A stretch of 33,926 nt of DNA from Clostridia bacterium (GCA_017501125.1 JAFVXN010000131.1:1-33926), one strand, 5' to 3'; positions 1-8,113 are shown, counted from the stretch's first letter. Program-made: numbers and translations. Notes: a model not told the origin generated them from the letters alone.

Positions 1-1007
1 CCCAAAGAGGGCTCGACGACGTAAGGGACGTATCTTTCGTTCGTCACGGGATCGACATAGTCGATAGGCTTGCCGCATTCCTTCGCGTGTTGCGAAAGGT
101 CGTAGTCGGTACGATCGGCGATACCCCAAAGTTCACCCCAACCGAAAGCGAAGTTGTACTCAAAATCGGTGGTCGCCTTGGAGTAGAAACAAAGTTCCTC
201 GGGGCTGTGGTCGCGGAGGTGAAGATTTTCCGCCTTCATGCCGAGAGACAACAGCCAGTCGCGACAGAAATCCTTCCAGTAAGCGAACCACTCAAGGTCG
301 GTGCCAGGTTTGCAGAAGAATTCCAGTTCCATTTGCTCGAATTCGCGCACGCGGAAGATAAAGTTGCCGGGCGTGATTTCGTTGCGGAAAGATTTACCGA
401 TTTGACCGATACCGAAGGGCACGCGCATACTGGTAGAACGCTGTACGTTGGCGAAGTTCACGAAGATACCTTGCGCCGTCTCGGGACGGAGGTATACGGT
501 ATTGACGCTGTCTTCCGTGACCCCTTGGAAGGTCTTGAACATCAGGTTGAATTTTCTAATGGGGGTAAAGTCGCTGTTGCCACAGATAGGGCAGGCGATT
601 TTCTTTTCTGCGATGAAGGCTTCGAGGGCGTCGTTATCCATACTCTCCACCTTGACGTCGAGGCCGTGTTTTTCCACGTATTTTTCGACGAGGGAATCCG
701 CACGGTGGCGGGATTTACAGGACTTGCAGTCCATCAAAGGGTCGGAGAAACCGCCGAGGTGTCCCGAGGCTTTCCATGTGCGAGGGTTCATCAAAATCGC
801 GCAATCCAGCCCCGTGTTGTAGGGGTTTTCTTGTACGAATTTTTTCCACCACGCTTTTTTCACGTTGTTTTTCAGTTCTACACCCAAGGGGCCGAAGTCC
901 CAGGTGTTGGCGAGCCCGCCGTAAATTTCACTGCCTGGAAAGATGAACCCTCTGTTCTTGCAAAGGGATACTAATTTTTCCATCGTCACTGCTCTTTTTT
1001 GTGCCAT
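1..1007 (-). CDS. glyS: Glycyl-tRNA synthetase (alpha2 type), 3' end outside window
   Basis: This class II synthetase charges tRNA-Gly with glycine in the cytoplasm. The reverse strand reads MAQKRAVTMEKLVSLCKNRG and continues with IYGGLANTWDFGPLGVELKNN, the usual start of the single-chain dimeric GlyRS rather than the separate GlyQ/GlyS type. A CKSCKSRHRAD segment and a later CPIC pair form the typical zinc-containing insertion. Class II motif 2 appears as SFRNEITPGNFIFRVREFEQ. About 335 codons are visible of roughly 460 expected. The start is set by a TAAGGAG site 6-7 bases upstream of the ATG and by a strong promoter 30-60 bases further up. The leader is only about 25 nt, so T-box control, common for this gene in Firmicutes, is not possible here. 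Confidence 0.96.
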   Translation of the reverse strand, partial: MAQKRAVTMEKLVSLCKNRGFIFPGSEIYGGLANTWDFGPLGVELKNNVKKAWWKKFVQENPYNTGLDCAILMNPRTWKASGHLGGFSDPLMDCKSCKSRHRADSLVEKYVEKHGLDVKVESMDNDALEAFIAEKKIACPICGNSDFTPIRKFNLMFKTFQGVTEDSVNTVYLRPETAQGIFVNFANVQRSTSMRVPFGIGQIGKSFRNEITPGNFIFRVREFEQMELEFFCKPGTDLEWFAYWKDFCRDWLLSLGMKAENLHLRDHSPEELCFYSKATTDFEYNFAFGWGELWGIADRTDYDLSQHAKECGKPIDYVDPVTNERYVPYVVEPSL

Positions 1008-1037
1008 GATTTTCTCCTTAGAGGTTAATACCGCTCT

Positions 1038-1066
1038 ATTATAACCCTTTTTTGACTTTTAGTCAA
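1038..1066 (-). promoter_or_regulatory. glyS promoter with overlapping palindrome
   Basis: On the minus strand, TTGACT (1066-1061) and TATAAT (1043-1038) are separated by exactly 17 bp, placing the transcript start near 1031 and the glyS ATG about 25 nt later. The -35 box is one arm of the palindrome TTGACTTTTAGTCAA (1052-1066). The other arm is a second -35-like TTGACT on the plus strand, 16 bp before TATAAG (1074-1079), which would be a weaker divergent promoter toward fhs. Confidence 0.8.
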
Positions 1067-1085
1067 CTGTTTATATAAGGCAAAT

Positions 1086-1366
1086 ATCGAAATAATTCGC
1101 TCGTTTTTGCGTCGTGCGTCGAGCCTTGTGGATAGAAAGGGGTAGGGCAGGTACGACTTTAATTAAAAAGGGGTACCCGTGTACGGGTTGAAAATCGGTG
1201 AGAAAGACCCTTGCCGGCACCAAAGTCGAAAAACCCGCCTTTTTATACGCTAAAATGCGACAAAAAAATTAAAATTTTTTTCAAAAAGCCCCGCCGAACG
1301 ATTCCCCTTTTTGAATTTATATGTTATAATTAGTGAGTACAATAATTTACGCGCGAGAGGAGAACT
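1086..1366 (+). other. Gene-free glyS-fhs interval with a possible structured leader
   Basis: This part of the 359-bp gap has no ORF. It can fold on the plus strand as a three-way junction: CGACTTT (1154-1160) pairs with AAAGTCG (1222-1228), enclosing the hairpin ACCCG-TGTA-CGGGT (1175-1188) and a GGTG (1197-1200)/CACC (1218-1221) stem. Whether it is transcribed depends on the weak divergent promoter at 1052-1079. I could not match it to ZTP, THF, TPP, SAM or T-box consensus. An A/T-rich stretch (1261-1290) and the fhs -10 box follow. Confidence 0.3.
1322..1330 (+). promoter_or_regulatory. Extended -10 promoter of fhs
   Basis: TGTTATAAT is a perfect extended -10 (TG, one base, TATAAT). No good -35 box lies 17 bp upstream, which is usual for extended -10 promoters. 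The start would be near 1337, giving a 30-nt leader that carries the GAGGAG ribosome binding site. Confidence 0.65.
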
Positions 1367-3022
1367 ATGCTTTCGGATATCGAGATAGCAAAGGCTGCAA
1401 AATTACAAGACGTACGCGACGTGGCGAAAAAACTCCGTTTGCAAGAGGACGATTTGCACCTGTTCGGTAAGTATATGGCAAAGATTAATCTGCCGAAAGA
1501 CGCACCGAGAAAGGGAAAACTTATCCTGCTTACGGCGATCAACCCCACCTCGTCTGGCGAGGGCAAGACGACGGTATCCATCGGGCTTGCGGACGGAATG
1601 TCCCGTCTTGGCAAGAGGGTGTGTCTGGCGTTGAGAGAGCCTTCGCTCGGCCCCGTCTTCGGTATGAAAGGGGGTGCTGCGGGCGGTGGTTATGCACAGG
1701 TGGTGCCGATGACGGAGATCAACCTGCATTTCACGGGCGATATGCACGCCATCACAGCCGCCAACAATTTGCTGTGTGCCCTTTTGGACAACCATTTATT
1801 CCGCGGCAACGCGTTGAAGATACGTCCAGAGACCATTTGTTTCCACCGTTGTATGGATATGAACGAGCGTGCGCTCATCAATATCACCGTCGGGCAAGAG
1901 GGCAAAGGGGTAGAGAGAAAGGACCACTTTGACATCACGGCTGCCAGCGAAATTATGGCGGTGCTCTGCTTGGCGACGGATATTCCCGACTTGAAGAGAA
2001 GGCTGGGCAATATTATCGTGGGGCAGAACGAATCGGGCGATTTCGTCCTTGCAAAGGATATCCCTGGTGCGGTAGGGTCGATGGCGGTGCTTTTGCAAGA
2101 GGCGATGAAACCCAACCTCGTCCAGACGCTGGAGGGTACGCCTGCGATTATCCACGGCGGACCCTTTGCCAACATCGCACACGGTTGCAACAGTATTCAG
2201 GCGACGTACGCGGCGATGAGTCTTGCCGATTACGCCGTGACGGAGGCAGGTTTTGGTGCCGACCTCGGCGCGGAAAAATTCCTCGATACGAAGTGTAGGG
2301 TCGCTGGGATAGAGCCCGATTGCGTCGTCATCGTTGCGACGGTCAAGGCACTCAAATTACACGGCGGGGCTAAGAAAGAGGTCCTTTCCCAAGAGGATTT
2401 AATTTCCCTCGAAAAGGGTATGCCTCATCTTCTCAAACATATTGAAAACATCAAAAACGTATACAAAAAGCCCGTCCTCGTCGCGATGAACCGCTTTGCG
2501 ACGGACACGCAGGCAGAGACGGATTTCGTCATTGACGCGGTCAAGAAAGCGGGCTCGACTGCGGTGTTTACCGACGTGTTCTTGAAAGGCGGCGAAGGCG
2601 GTATCGCCTTAGCGCAAGAGGTTATCAAGGCTTGTGAAATACCGTCGAAGATGGAATACGCCTACGACTTAGATGCGCCGATTGCCAAAAAAATCGAAGA
2701 CATCGTGACGAAAATTTACGGTGGCAAAGGGGTGAATTTCTCGCCCGAGGCGCGCCAAAAGATGCAGACCCTTCAAGAGAAAGGCTACGGAAACTTGCCC
2801 GTGATTATCGCCAAGACGCAGTATTCGCTCAGCGACGACCCCAACCTTATCGGCAGACCTACGGGCTTTACCGTTGAGGTGCGCGACGTCGAACTTCGCG
2901 GTGGCGCAGGGTTTATCGTGGCGATAGCAGGAAAGATTCTATTGATGCCAGGGCTGGGGGTACACCCTGCTGCGGAAAAGATAGACTTGACCGACGACGG
3001 TCAGATCGTAGGGTTGTTCTAA
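1367..3022 (+). CDS. fhs: Formate-tetrahydrofolate ligase
   Basis: The enzyme makes 10-formyltetrahydrofolate from formate, THF and ATP, supplying one-carbon units for purines and for Met-tRNA formylation, and serving the methyl branch of the acetyl-CoA pathway where that exists. It has 551 residues against the usual 550-560. The nucleotide site NPTSSGEGKTT lies at 59-69; most relatives have TPAGEGKTT, so the Pro-to-Ser change is mild. REPSLGPVFGMKGGAAGGGY (90-109) and the following segment through HAITAANNLL are family signatures, and the C-terminus carries GLGVHPAAEKID. A GAGGAG site precedes the ATG. glnS follows 26 bp later, probably on the same transcript. Nearby fmt uses its product, but no other acetyl-CoA pathway gene is in view. 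Confidence 0.97.
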   Translation: MLSDIEIAKAAKLQDVRDVAKKLRLQEDDLHLFGKYMAKINLPKDAPRKGKLILLTAINPTSSGEGKTTVSIGLADGMSRLGKRVCLALREPSLGPVFGMKGGAAGGGYAQVVPMTEINLHFTGDMHAITAANNLLCALLDNHLFRGNALKIRPETICFHRCMDMNERALINITVGQEGKGVERKDHFDITAASEIMAVLCLATDIPDLKRRLGNIIVGQNESGDFVLAKDIPGAVGSMAVLLQEAMKPNLVQTLEGTPAIIHGGPFANIAHGCNSIQATYAAMSLADYAVTEAGFGADLGAEKFLDTKCRVAGIEPDCVVIVATVKALKLHGGAKKEVLSQEDLISLEKGMPHLLKHIENIKNVYKKPVLVAMNRFATDTQAETDFVIDAVKKAGSTAVFTDVFLKGGEGGIALAQEVIKACEIPSKMEYAYDLDAPIAKKIEDIVTKIYGGKGVNFSPEARQKMQTLQEKGYGNLPVIIAKTQYSLSDDPNLIGRPTGFTVEVRDVELRGGAGFIVAIAGKILLMPGLGVHPAAEKIDLTDDGQIVGLF

Positions 3023-3048
3023 AAACAACCGTTTAGAAAGGAAGAATT

Positions 3049-4683
3049 ATGGAAAATATAGAAGCAAGCAACTTTATCGAACAAATCGTCATCGACGATT
3101 TAGCGGCGGGGAAGATTAACGAGGTGCAGACCCGTTTCCCTCCCGAACCCAACGGCTATTTGCATATCGGGCACGTCAAGAGTATGCTCGTCAACTTCGG
3201 TACGGCGAAGAAATTCGACGGCAAGTGCAATCTTTTCTTCGACGACACCAACCCCTCCAAGGAGAAGACGGAATTCGTCGACGCAATCCGCAAAGATATC
3301 GAGTGGATGGGCTTTTCGTGGGCGAAGGAAGTGTACGCCAGCGACTTTTTCCCCGTCATCTACGAGTACGCGGAAAAACTCATCTTAGACGGCAAGGCGT
3401 TCGTATGCGATTTGTCGCCCGAAGAGATTTCTGCGACGCGTGGCACCCTCAAAGAGGGTGGCAAGGAGAGCCCGTACAGGAATCGTAGCGTAGAGGAGAA
3501 CTTGACCCTCTTTAGAGAGATGAAGGCGGGTAAGTATCCCGACGGGAGCAAGTGTTTGCGCGCAAAAATCGATATGGCGTCGCCCAACATGAACATGCGC
3601 GACCCCGTCATCTACCGTATTTTGCGTAGCACCCATCACCGCACGGGCGATACGTGGTGCATCTACCCTATGTACGACTACGCACATCCTATCTGCGACT
3701 ATTTGCAGGGTGTGACGCACTCCCTTTGCACGTTGGAGTTCGAGGATCACCGTCCCCTGTACGACTGGGTGGGTATCAACCTCGGCTTTGAACCCAAGCC
3801 TAGACAGATAGAATTCGCTCGACTTGCTATCACCAACACGGTTATGAGCAAGCGTTATCTTAAAAAACTCGTGGAAGAAAATCACGTCCACGGCTGGGAC
3901 GATCCCCGTATGCCGACGGTGACGGGGCTTAGGAACCGTGGCGTTCCCCCCGAAGCGCTGATTGATTTTTGTACGAAAATCGGCGTCGTTAAAGCCAACT
4001 CCGAGTGTCAGTTGTCCTACCTTGAGGCGTGTATCCGCGACAATCTCAACGCCAACGCAGAGAGGGCGATGGCGGTACTCGAGCCGTTGAAGGTGACGAT
4101 TACCAACTACGAGGGTAGCGAGCAGTTGTCGACGGCGTTGCACCCGTTGAAACCCGAACTTGGCGAAAGACCTTTGGCTTTTTCGGGCACCGTCTATATC
4201 GACAAAGCCGACTTCTCCCTCGACCCTCCTCCCAAGTATCAGCGGTTAAAACTCGGCGGCTACGTGCGTCTTAAGAACGCGTACATCATTCGTTGCGACG
4301 AGGTCGTACAGGACGACAAGGGCGAGGTAGTCGAACTCAAATGCACTTACGTTCCCGAGAGTAGATCCTCTTGCGATACGAGCGGTATCAAAGTCAAAGG
4401 CACCATTCAATGGGTAGACGCGGCGACGGGCGTGCCTGCGGAGATTCGCAAATATTCCTATCTTTTGAAGGATGCGGAATACGCAGGGCAGGACTTTGGC
4501 GAGCGTATGAATCTGGACAGCGAAACCATCTATCATGGCTACGCGGAGCCTTATCTGGCAGAGAGCGCTAACGAGAGCAGATTCCAGTTGATGCGCGTCG
4601 GCTATTATAAAAAATGCGTCGACGAAAAGGGTGGGCTCGTACTCAGCGAGATAGTCTCCCTCAAAGATAATTTCAATAAGTAA
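3049..4683 (+). CDS. glnS: Glutaminyl-tRNA synthetase
   Basis: This class I synthetase charges tRNA-Gln directly. The HIGH motif is at 39-42 within PPEPNGYLHIGHVKS and the KMSKS equivalent is VMSKRYL around 265-271. The block THSLCTLEFEDHRPLYDWV is characteristic of GlnRS and separates it from bacterial GluRS. The C-terminal half is the two-barrel anticodon-binding domain; total length 544 matches the family (about 550). AAGGAAG lies upstream of the ATG. Many Firmicutes lack GlnRS and use GatCAB transamidation, so a complete GlnRS is a lineage marker. It sits behind fhs with a 26-bp gap and no terminator between them; none is visible after it either. Confidence 0.96.
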   Translation: MENIEASNFIEQIVIDDLAAGKINEVQTRFPPEPNGYLHIGHVKSMLVNFGTAKKFDGKCNLFFDDTNPSKEKTEFVDAIRKDIEWMGFSWAKEVYASDFFPVIYEYAEKLILDGKAFVCDLSPEEISATRGTLKEGGKESPYRNRSVEENLTLFREMKAGKYPDGSKCLRAKIDMASPNMNMRDPVIYRILRSTHHRTGDTWCIYPMYDYAHPICDYLQGVTHSLCTLEFEDHRPLYDWVGINLGFEPKPRQIEFARLAITNTVMSKRYLKKLVEENHVHGWDDPRMPTVTGLRNRGVPPEALIDFCTKIGVVKANSECQLSYLEACIRDNLNANAERAMAVLEPLKVTITNYEGSEQLSTALHPLKPELGERPLAFSGTVYIDKADFSLDPPPKYQRLKLGGYVRLKNAYIIRCDEVVQDDKGEVVELKCTYVPESRSSCDTSGIKVKGTIQWVDAATGVPAEIRKYSYLLKDAEYAGQDFGERMNLDSETIYHGYAEPYLAESANESRFQLMRVGYYKKCVDEKGGLVLSEIVSLKDNFNK

Positions 4684-4750
4684 TCGAAGGCAATTAAAAA
4701 CTAAATAAACATTCGTTATCTTTCGAGACGGATAAGTCAAGGAGCGTTTT

Positions 4751-5935
4751 ATGGAGATAGGAACGGTAACGGCGACTCTGCCGTTATACGTGCTTGGCTT
4801 AGTCGCAGTAGTATCCTGCGTCTTTGGCACCGTAAAAAGTTTCACGAAAGTTAAACATAACGGGTTAGTATGGGCGGCGGCAAGCGGCATCTTCTTGATT
4901 TTAGTCAAGTTGCTGATAGAGAATCGCGCCCTCGCCTCCTTGCCCGTTTTTCGATCTTGGCAACCTAACGTAGTTAATTTTATCGTCGCAATCGTGGTGA
5001 TAGCCCTTTCGGTATTTTTGTCCGTGGGTACCTTCGCTACGGTTAGACTGGCGCTGTCGGCGTCGAAAAATAGACGCCTTGCGCGCGTGGCGGAAAAGGT
5101 GGCGGAAGAGGACGGAGAGAACGTAGTAGGCGAGCCTCCGTTAACCGTCGTCGACGATTCTCCGCACCCTATCGGCCGTATCTTCGGCGGTGTGGCGGCG
5201 ACTTTCAACGCGCTTTCCGTGGCGATAGCGCTCTTCGTGCTCGTCTTGCTCGTGCTGCACGCGACGCCCCTAAAAGAGGGCGCGCTTGCCGATTTTTACA
5301 CCCAAGGCGCGACGGGCGCAGCGTGGTCCTTTTTGCATAAGTACGCCCTAGATTTGTTCGTGATTGCCTACGTGGCGTTCATGGTCCGCAAGGGCTTTGA
5401 GATAGGCTTTTTGGAGGTCTTGCGAAGGACGATTGTTTTCGTCGGGGCGTGTATCGTCCTCGTCGGTCCGTTTTTGTGGCTGTTTTCGCCGAGGTCTGCG
5501 GAAGGGACGTTCGCGTTTTGGGGCAATTTCGGTGAGGCAATCGGCGCGTGGCTGTTTGGCGCTACGGACGGAACTATGCCTTTGGCTGTCGGCGTGATTA
5601 TCGGCAAGATAGCGATAGGCTGTCTGTTGGCGGCGGTGGGTTGCGTCCTCGTCGTATCCGTCAACTGGTTGATGAAAAGGTTCGTCTGTTTCGTCGGCGA
5701 CGTCAAGGCGCTAAGCGTTGCGGAAAGGATTTTGGCGACGGCGATATTTTTTATCTTTGCGCTGTCCGTAGTCTTCGTGTTGTCCGCTATTTTTTACGCC
5801 TTTCATTATTACGGCGTCTTCGATATCCACGTTTTTTTCGCCCCGTCCTCGCCACTCAATTCCGCCTTCTTCGGTGCGTGCGAGCAGTGGCTAAACCCTA
5901 TATTCGAACAAGTCGCCCGACTGTTGGGCTCATAA
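4751..5935 (+). CDS. Polytopic membrane protein, possibly CvpA-like
   Basis: I do not firmly recognise this 394-residue protein. It has about eight hydrophobic segments, near residues 11-29, 38-56, 74-102, 145-170, 193-212, 226-245, 276-305 and 326-353. A charged cytoplasmic-type stretch (104-140) lies between segments 3 and 4. Two places recall the CvpA fold: IGRIFGGVAATFNAL (141-155) before a hydrophobic helix, and VRKGFEIGFLEVLRR (212-226) after one, so an internally repeated CvpA-type arrangement is possible. That is inference from pattern only. The start follows AAGGAG with normal spacing. A strong terminator comes right after the stop codon. Confidence 0.8.
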   Translation: MEIGTVTATLPLYVLGLVAVVSCVFGTVKSFTKVKHNGLVWAAASGIFLILVKLLIENRALASLPVFRSWQPNVVNFIVAIVVIALSVFLSVGTFATVRLALSASKNRRLARVAEKVAEEDGENVVGEPPLTVVDDSPHPIGRIFGGVAATFNALSVAIALFVLVLLVLHATPLKEGALADFYTQGATGAAWSFLHKYALDLFVIAYVAFMVRKGFEIGFLEVLRRTIVFVGACIVLVGPFLWLFSPRSAEGTFAFWGNFGEAIGAWLFGATDGTMPLAVGVIIGKIAIGCLLAAVGCVLVVSVNWLMKRFVCFVGDVKALSVAERILATAIFFIFALSVVFVLSAIFYAFHYYGVFDIHVFFAPSSPLNSAFFGACEQWLNPIFEQVARLLGS

Positions 5936-5938
5936 CCA

Positions 5939-5962
5939 AACGGACCATAAGGTCCGTTTTTT
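5939..5962 (+). terminator. Intrinsic terminator after the membrane protein gene
   Basis: An 8-bp perfect stem AACGGACC/GGTCCGTT with an ATAA loop runs into six T residues, starting three bases after the stop codon. Confidence 0.92.
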
Positions 5963-5987
5963 AACAAAATCAAAAGGAGAAAAACGT

Positions 5988-6443
5988 ATGAAGAGGATCA
6001 TGTTCGTATGCCACGGCAACATTTGCCGATCCCCGATGGCGGAATTCGTGATGAAAGATTTGGTCCAAAAGGCGGGCAGGGAGAAGGACTTTTTTATTGC
6101 CTCGTCCGCCGTGTCCGCGGAGGAGATTTGGGGAGAAGTGGGCAATCCCGTCTATCCGCCCGTAAAGAGGTTGCTTGCAGGGCTAGGGATATCCTGCGAG
6201 GATAAGCGCGCCACCCAACTTCGCTACGAAGACGGGGACAGGTACGACCTTTTCCTTTGTATGGACGATAGCAACCTCGTCAAAGCAAAGCGGATTTTGG
6301 GTGCGAAAAACGCCGAAAAATGTCAAAAAGCGCTCGCAATCGTAGGCGAGAGTCGGGACGTAGCCGACCCGTGGTACACGCGTGATTTCGACGCGTCCTA
6401 TCGGGATATTCTGCGCGTCTGTGAAAAGTTGTTAAAGGACTAA
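5988..6443 (+). CDS. Low-molecular-weight protein tyrosine phosphatase
   Basis: This 151-residue enzyme hydrolyses phosphotyrosine through a cysteine phosphate intermediate. The P-loop VCHGNICRSPMAEF has the nucleophile Cys8 and Arg14 (CX5R), and the general acid is Asp127 in DVADPWY. Length and motif order match the bacterial LMW-PTP family. In Firmicutes these enzymes act on tyrosine kinases of capsule or stress pathways, or on arginine phosphate (YwlE type); no kinase is nearby, so the substrate is unknown. AAAAGGAG lies upstream. It follows a terminator and has no clear promoter box in the 25-bp gap, so it may rely on read-through or a weak promoter. Confidence 0.94.
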   Translation: MKRIMFVCHGNICRSPMAEFVMKDLVQKAGREKDFFIASSAVSAEEIWGEVGNPVYPPVKRLLAGLGISCEDKRATQLRYEDGDRYDLFLCMDDSNLVKAKRILGAKNAEKCQKALAIVGESRDVADPWYTRDFDASYRDILRVCEKLLKD

Positions 6444-6453
6444 TCGTCGGCGG

Positions 6454-6484
6454 TTGACTAAAACCCTTCTTTTTTGCATACAAT
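6454..6484 (+). promoter_or_regulatory. Promoter of the ferritin-like gene
   Basis: TTGACT (6454-6459) and TACAAT (6479-6484) are 19 bp apart, longer than optimal. A transcript would start near 6491, just before AAGGAGGGG (6501-6509). Confidence 0.5.
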
Positions 6485-6512
6485 GATAAGGTGCAATAAA
6501 AAGGAGGGGACT

Positions 6513-7787
6513 ATGAATCCGTTTTTAGAAAAGCCTATATCTATCGAAAAATCTTTGCAAAACTGGAAGGAACTGTATCCGCGCCCGTACCACAAAATGG
6601 AGGTGGACCCGTACACCAAGACGAGGATTATCCTTATGAACGGGACGGAGTTCGAGGCGAACTGGTTTTCCCATCAACTTGCCCGTCACACCTGTGACAA
6701 CGACCTGCGCCGTGACCTTTCGCTGGCGCGTATGGTGGAAAAGCAGCAGCAACTCAAGATTTCGCTGTTAAAGCCTGCGAACGAAAGCGCGCTGGAACAC
6801 ACGATCGGCTACGAGCAACTTGCCGTCGATTTGACGGCGGAACTTGCCAAGCGTGAAAAGGATTGCGACGTCAAAAAGGCGTTGGATTTTGCCTTGCTGG
6901 AAGACTTTGACCACTTATATCGCTACGCCAACCAGTTGGAGATGGAGCAGGGCGTTATCGCCGAGAGGCTGGTGGGTGGCTACACGGAGATTATGCCAGG
7001 GCGACCCACGATTGCGCATCACAGATTCCCCAAAGACAACGTCAAGAGGTGTATTAATTCCAAGACTGCGGATAAGCAAACGGTACTGGCGACCCTTATT
7101 ATCACGGCGGCAGAACAGCAGACGATGAACTATTATATGAATATCACCAACTTCGCGCGCAACGATATGTCGCGGAAGTTGTACGAGGAGATAGCGCTCG
7201 TAGAAGAGGAACACGTCACGCAGTACGAAAGTTTGCAAGACGCAGGCGCGACGTGGTTGGAGATGCTCCTTTGGCACGAGTATACGGAGTGCTACCTTTA
7301 CTGGTCCTGCTACAAGACGGAGACCTGCGACTATATCAAGGCGTTGTGGCTCCAGAACCTCGAGATGGAGATTGCGCACCTGCACAAGGCGGCGGAACTC
7401 CTCAAAAAATACGAAGGGAAGGAGTGGCAGGAGGTTATCCCCGACGGCAATTTCCCCAAGCCTTTGTCCTTGCACGAGAACATCGAATACGTGCGTGAGA
7501 TTTTAGCCACGACGGTGCAGTATACGGGCGTGAAAGAGGGGTACGAGAATATCGACGACCTGCCCGACGACGCCACCTTCTTCAACTATCAAAAACAAAT
7601 CAACCCCACGGCGTGTATCGTACCCTCTCACGGAGTAATCGACGCGCATATCCGCCATTGTGGAAAAGACTACCGCTACGAAGTAGCGGAGAATCCCGTC
7701 AAAGCCCTCCGCTCCCGTCAGTGTGACAATACGACGGTGGGGATAGTAAAGGGGGTGGCAAAGAGCACGGGCTTTACCTGTAATTAA
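6513..7787 (+). CDS. Ferritin-like (predicted di-iron) protein of unknown function
   Basis: No named enzyme is recognised in this 424-residue, largely helical protein, but its pattern is that of a ferritin-like four-helix bundle. Candidate ligands, numbered from the ATG at 6513, are Glu101 in GYEQLAVD, D131-F-D-H134 in LLEDFDHLYRYA, Glu201 in TAAEQQTMNYYMN, and E231-E-E-H234 in ALVEEEHVTQYE. A third pair follows: Glu257 in WHEYTEC and E286-I-A-H289 in MEIAHLHKAAEL. AAGGAGGGG three bases before ATG 6513 decides the start; an ATG at 6474 lies upstream of the -10 box. The genes after it are a nitroreductase, a superoxide reductase and a rubredoxin fusion, so a role in oxygen, peroxide or iron handling is plausible but inferred. 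Confidence 0.85.
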   Translation: MNPFLEKPISIEKSLQNWKELYPRPYHKMEVDPYTKTRIILMNGTEFEANWFSHQLARHTCDNDLRRDLSLARMVEKQQQLKISLLKPANESALEHTIGYEQLAVDLTAELAKREKDCDVKKALDFALLEDFDHLYRYANQLEMEQGVIAERLVGGYTEIMPGRPTIAHHRFPKDNVKRCINSKTADKQTVLATLIITAAEQQTMNYYMNITNFARNDMSRKLYEEIALVEEEHVTQYESLQDAGATWLEMLLWHEYTECYLYWSCYKTETCDYIKALWLQNLEMEIAHLHKAAELLKKYEGKEWQEVIPDGNFPKPLSLHENIEYVREILATTVQYTGVKEGYENIDDLPDDATFFNYQKQINPTACIVPSHGVIDAHIRHCGKDYRYEVAENPVKALRSRQCDNTTVGIVKGVAKSTGFTCN

Positions 7788-7800
7788 GGGTTTTTCTTCT

Positions 7801-7883
7801 TATAGGCTTCGCAATACTTCGTCGAGGCTCGCTTGCGTACTACCTGTACGCGCGCTTGCTTCTCCTTGTCTTGCTCGCCTCTA
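7801..7883 (+). repeat. Interspersed hairpin repeat, copy A
   Basis: Outer stem TATAGGC (7801-7807) pairs with GCCTCTA (7877-7883), and T-rich and A-rich flanks extend it. The core stem is GCAATAC (7811-7817) with GTCTTGC (7868-7874), holding one T/C mismatch. A bulged TTCGTC follows, then GAGG (7824-7827) with CCTT (7864-7867), and an apical GCGTAC-TACCT-GTACGC hairpin (7835-7851). It begins 14 bp after the ferritin-like gene, which has no other terminator. Copy B follows with a 97-bp period. Confidence 0.85.
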
Positions 7884-7898
7884 AAAAGAAAAGGGTGG

Positions 7899-7980
7899 AA
7901 GGGCTTCGCAATACTTTGTCGAGGCTCGCTTGCGTACTACCTGTACGCGCGCTTGCTCTCTTCTTGTCTTGCTCGCCCCT
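7899..7980 (+). repeat. Interspersed hairpin repeat, copy B
   Basis: This is a near-identical tandem copy of A. The outer arms are changed to AAGGGC (7899-7904) and GCCCCT (7975-7980), which still mostly pair. The core GCAATAC (7908-7914)/GTCTTGC (7966-7972) and apical GCGTAC-TACCT-GTACGC (7932-7948) are identical to A. The bulge reads TTTGTC instead of TTCGTC. Confidence 0.85.
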
Positions 7981-8015
7981 AAAAAGAAAGCAATTCCTAT
8001 GAAATTTTTGACAAA

Positions 8016-8041
8016 TACCGTCGTGATTTTTCACGGCGGTA
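8016..8041. promoter_or_regulatory. Inverted repeat directly upstream of the nitroreductase promoter
   Basis: TACCGTCGTGA (8016-8026) and TCACGGCGGTA (8031-8041) form an 11-bp stem with one G-T pair around TTTT. The right arm ends two bases before the -35 box (8044). It could be an operator, or the terminator of the upstream unit, though there is no clear T-run after it. Confidence 0.5.
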
Positions 8042-8043
8042 TC

Positions 8044-8072
8044 TTTACAAACGGGCAGAAGTTTGCTATACT
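8044..8072 (+). promoter_or_regulatory. Nitroreductase promoter
   Basis: TTTACA (8044-8049), a 17-bp spacer and TATACT (8067-8072) with an extended TGC just before it. The transcript would start near 8079, 35 nt before the ATG. Confidence 0.8.
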
Positions 8073-8113
8073 ATATTAAAAAGATACGCCCACGCGCGTA
8101 TAAGGAGAAAGAG

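Noticed and set aside
87..974. 295-codon plus-strand ORF opposite glyS
   Set aside because: It is the reverse strand of a clear glycyl-tRNA synthetase, has no recognisable domain and no ribosome binding site.
1008..1066. T-box leader for glyS
   Set aside because: The promoter leaves a leader of only about 25 nt, and no AGGGTGGNACCGCG-type T-box sequence is present.
1086..1366. ZTP, THF, TPP or SAM riboswitch before fhs
   Set aside because: Junction folding is possible, but none of the conserved sequences of these classes could be found.
7801..7980. Tandem repeats as a CRISPR array
   Set aside because: Units are 80 bp or longer, near-palindromic with arms that covary, only two in tandem, and no cas genes or unique spacers of constant length are present.
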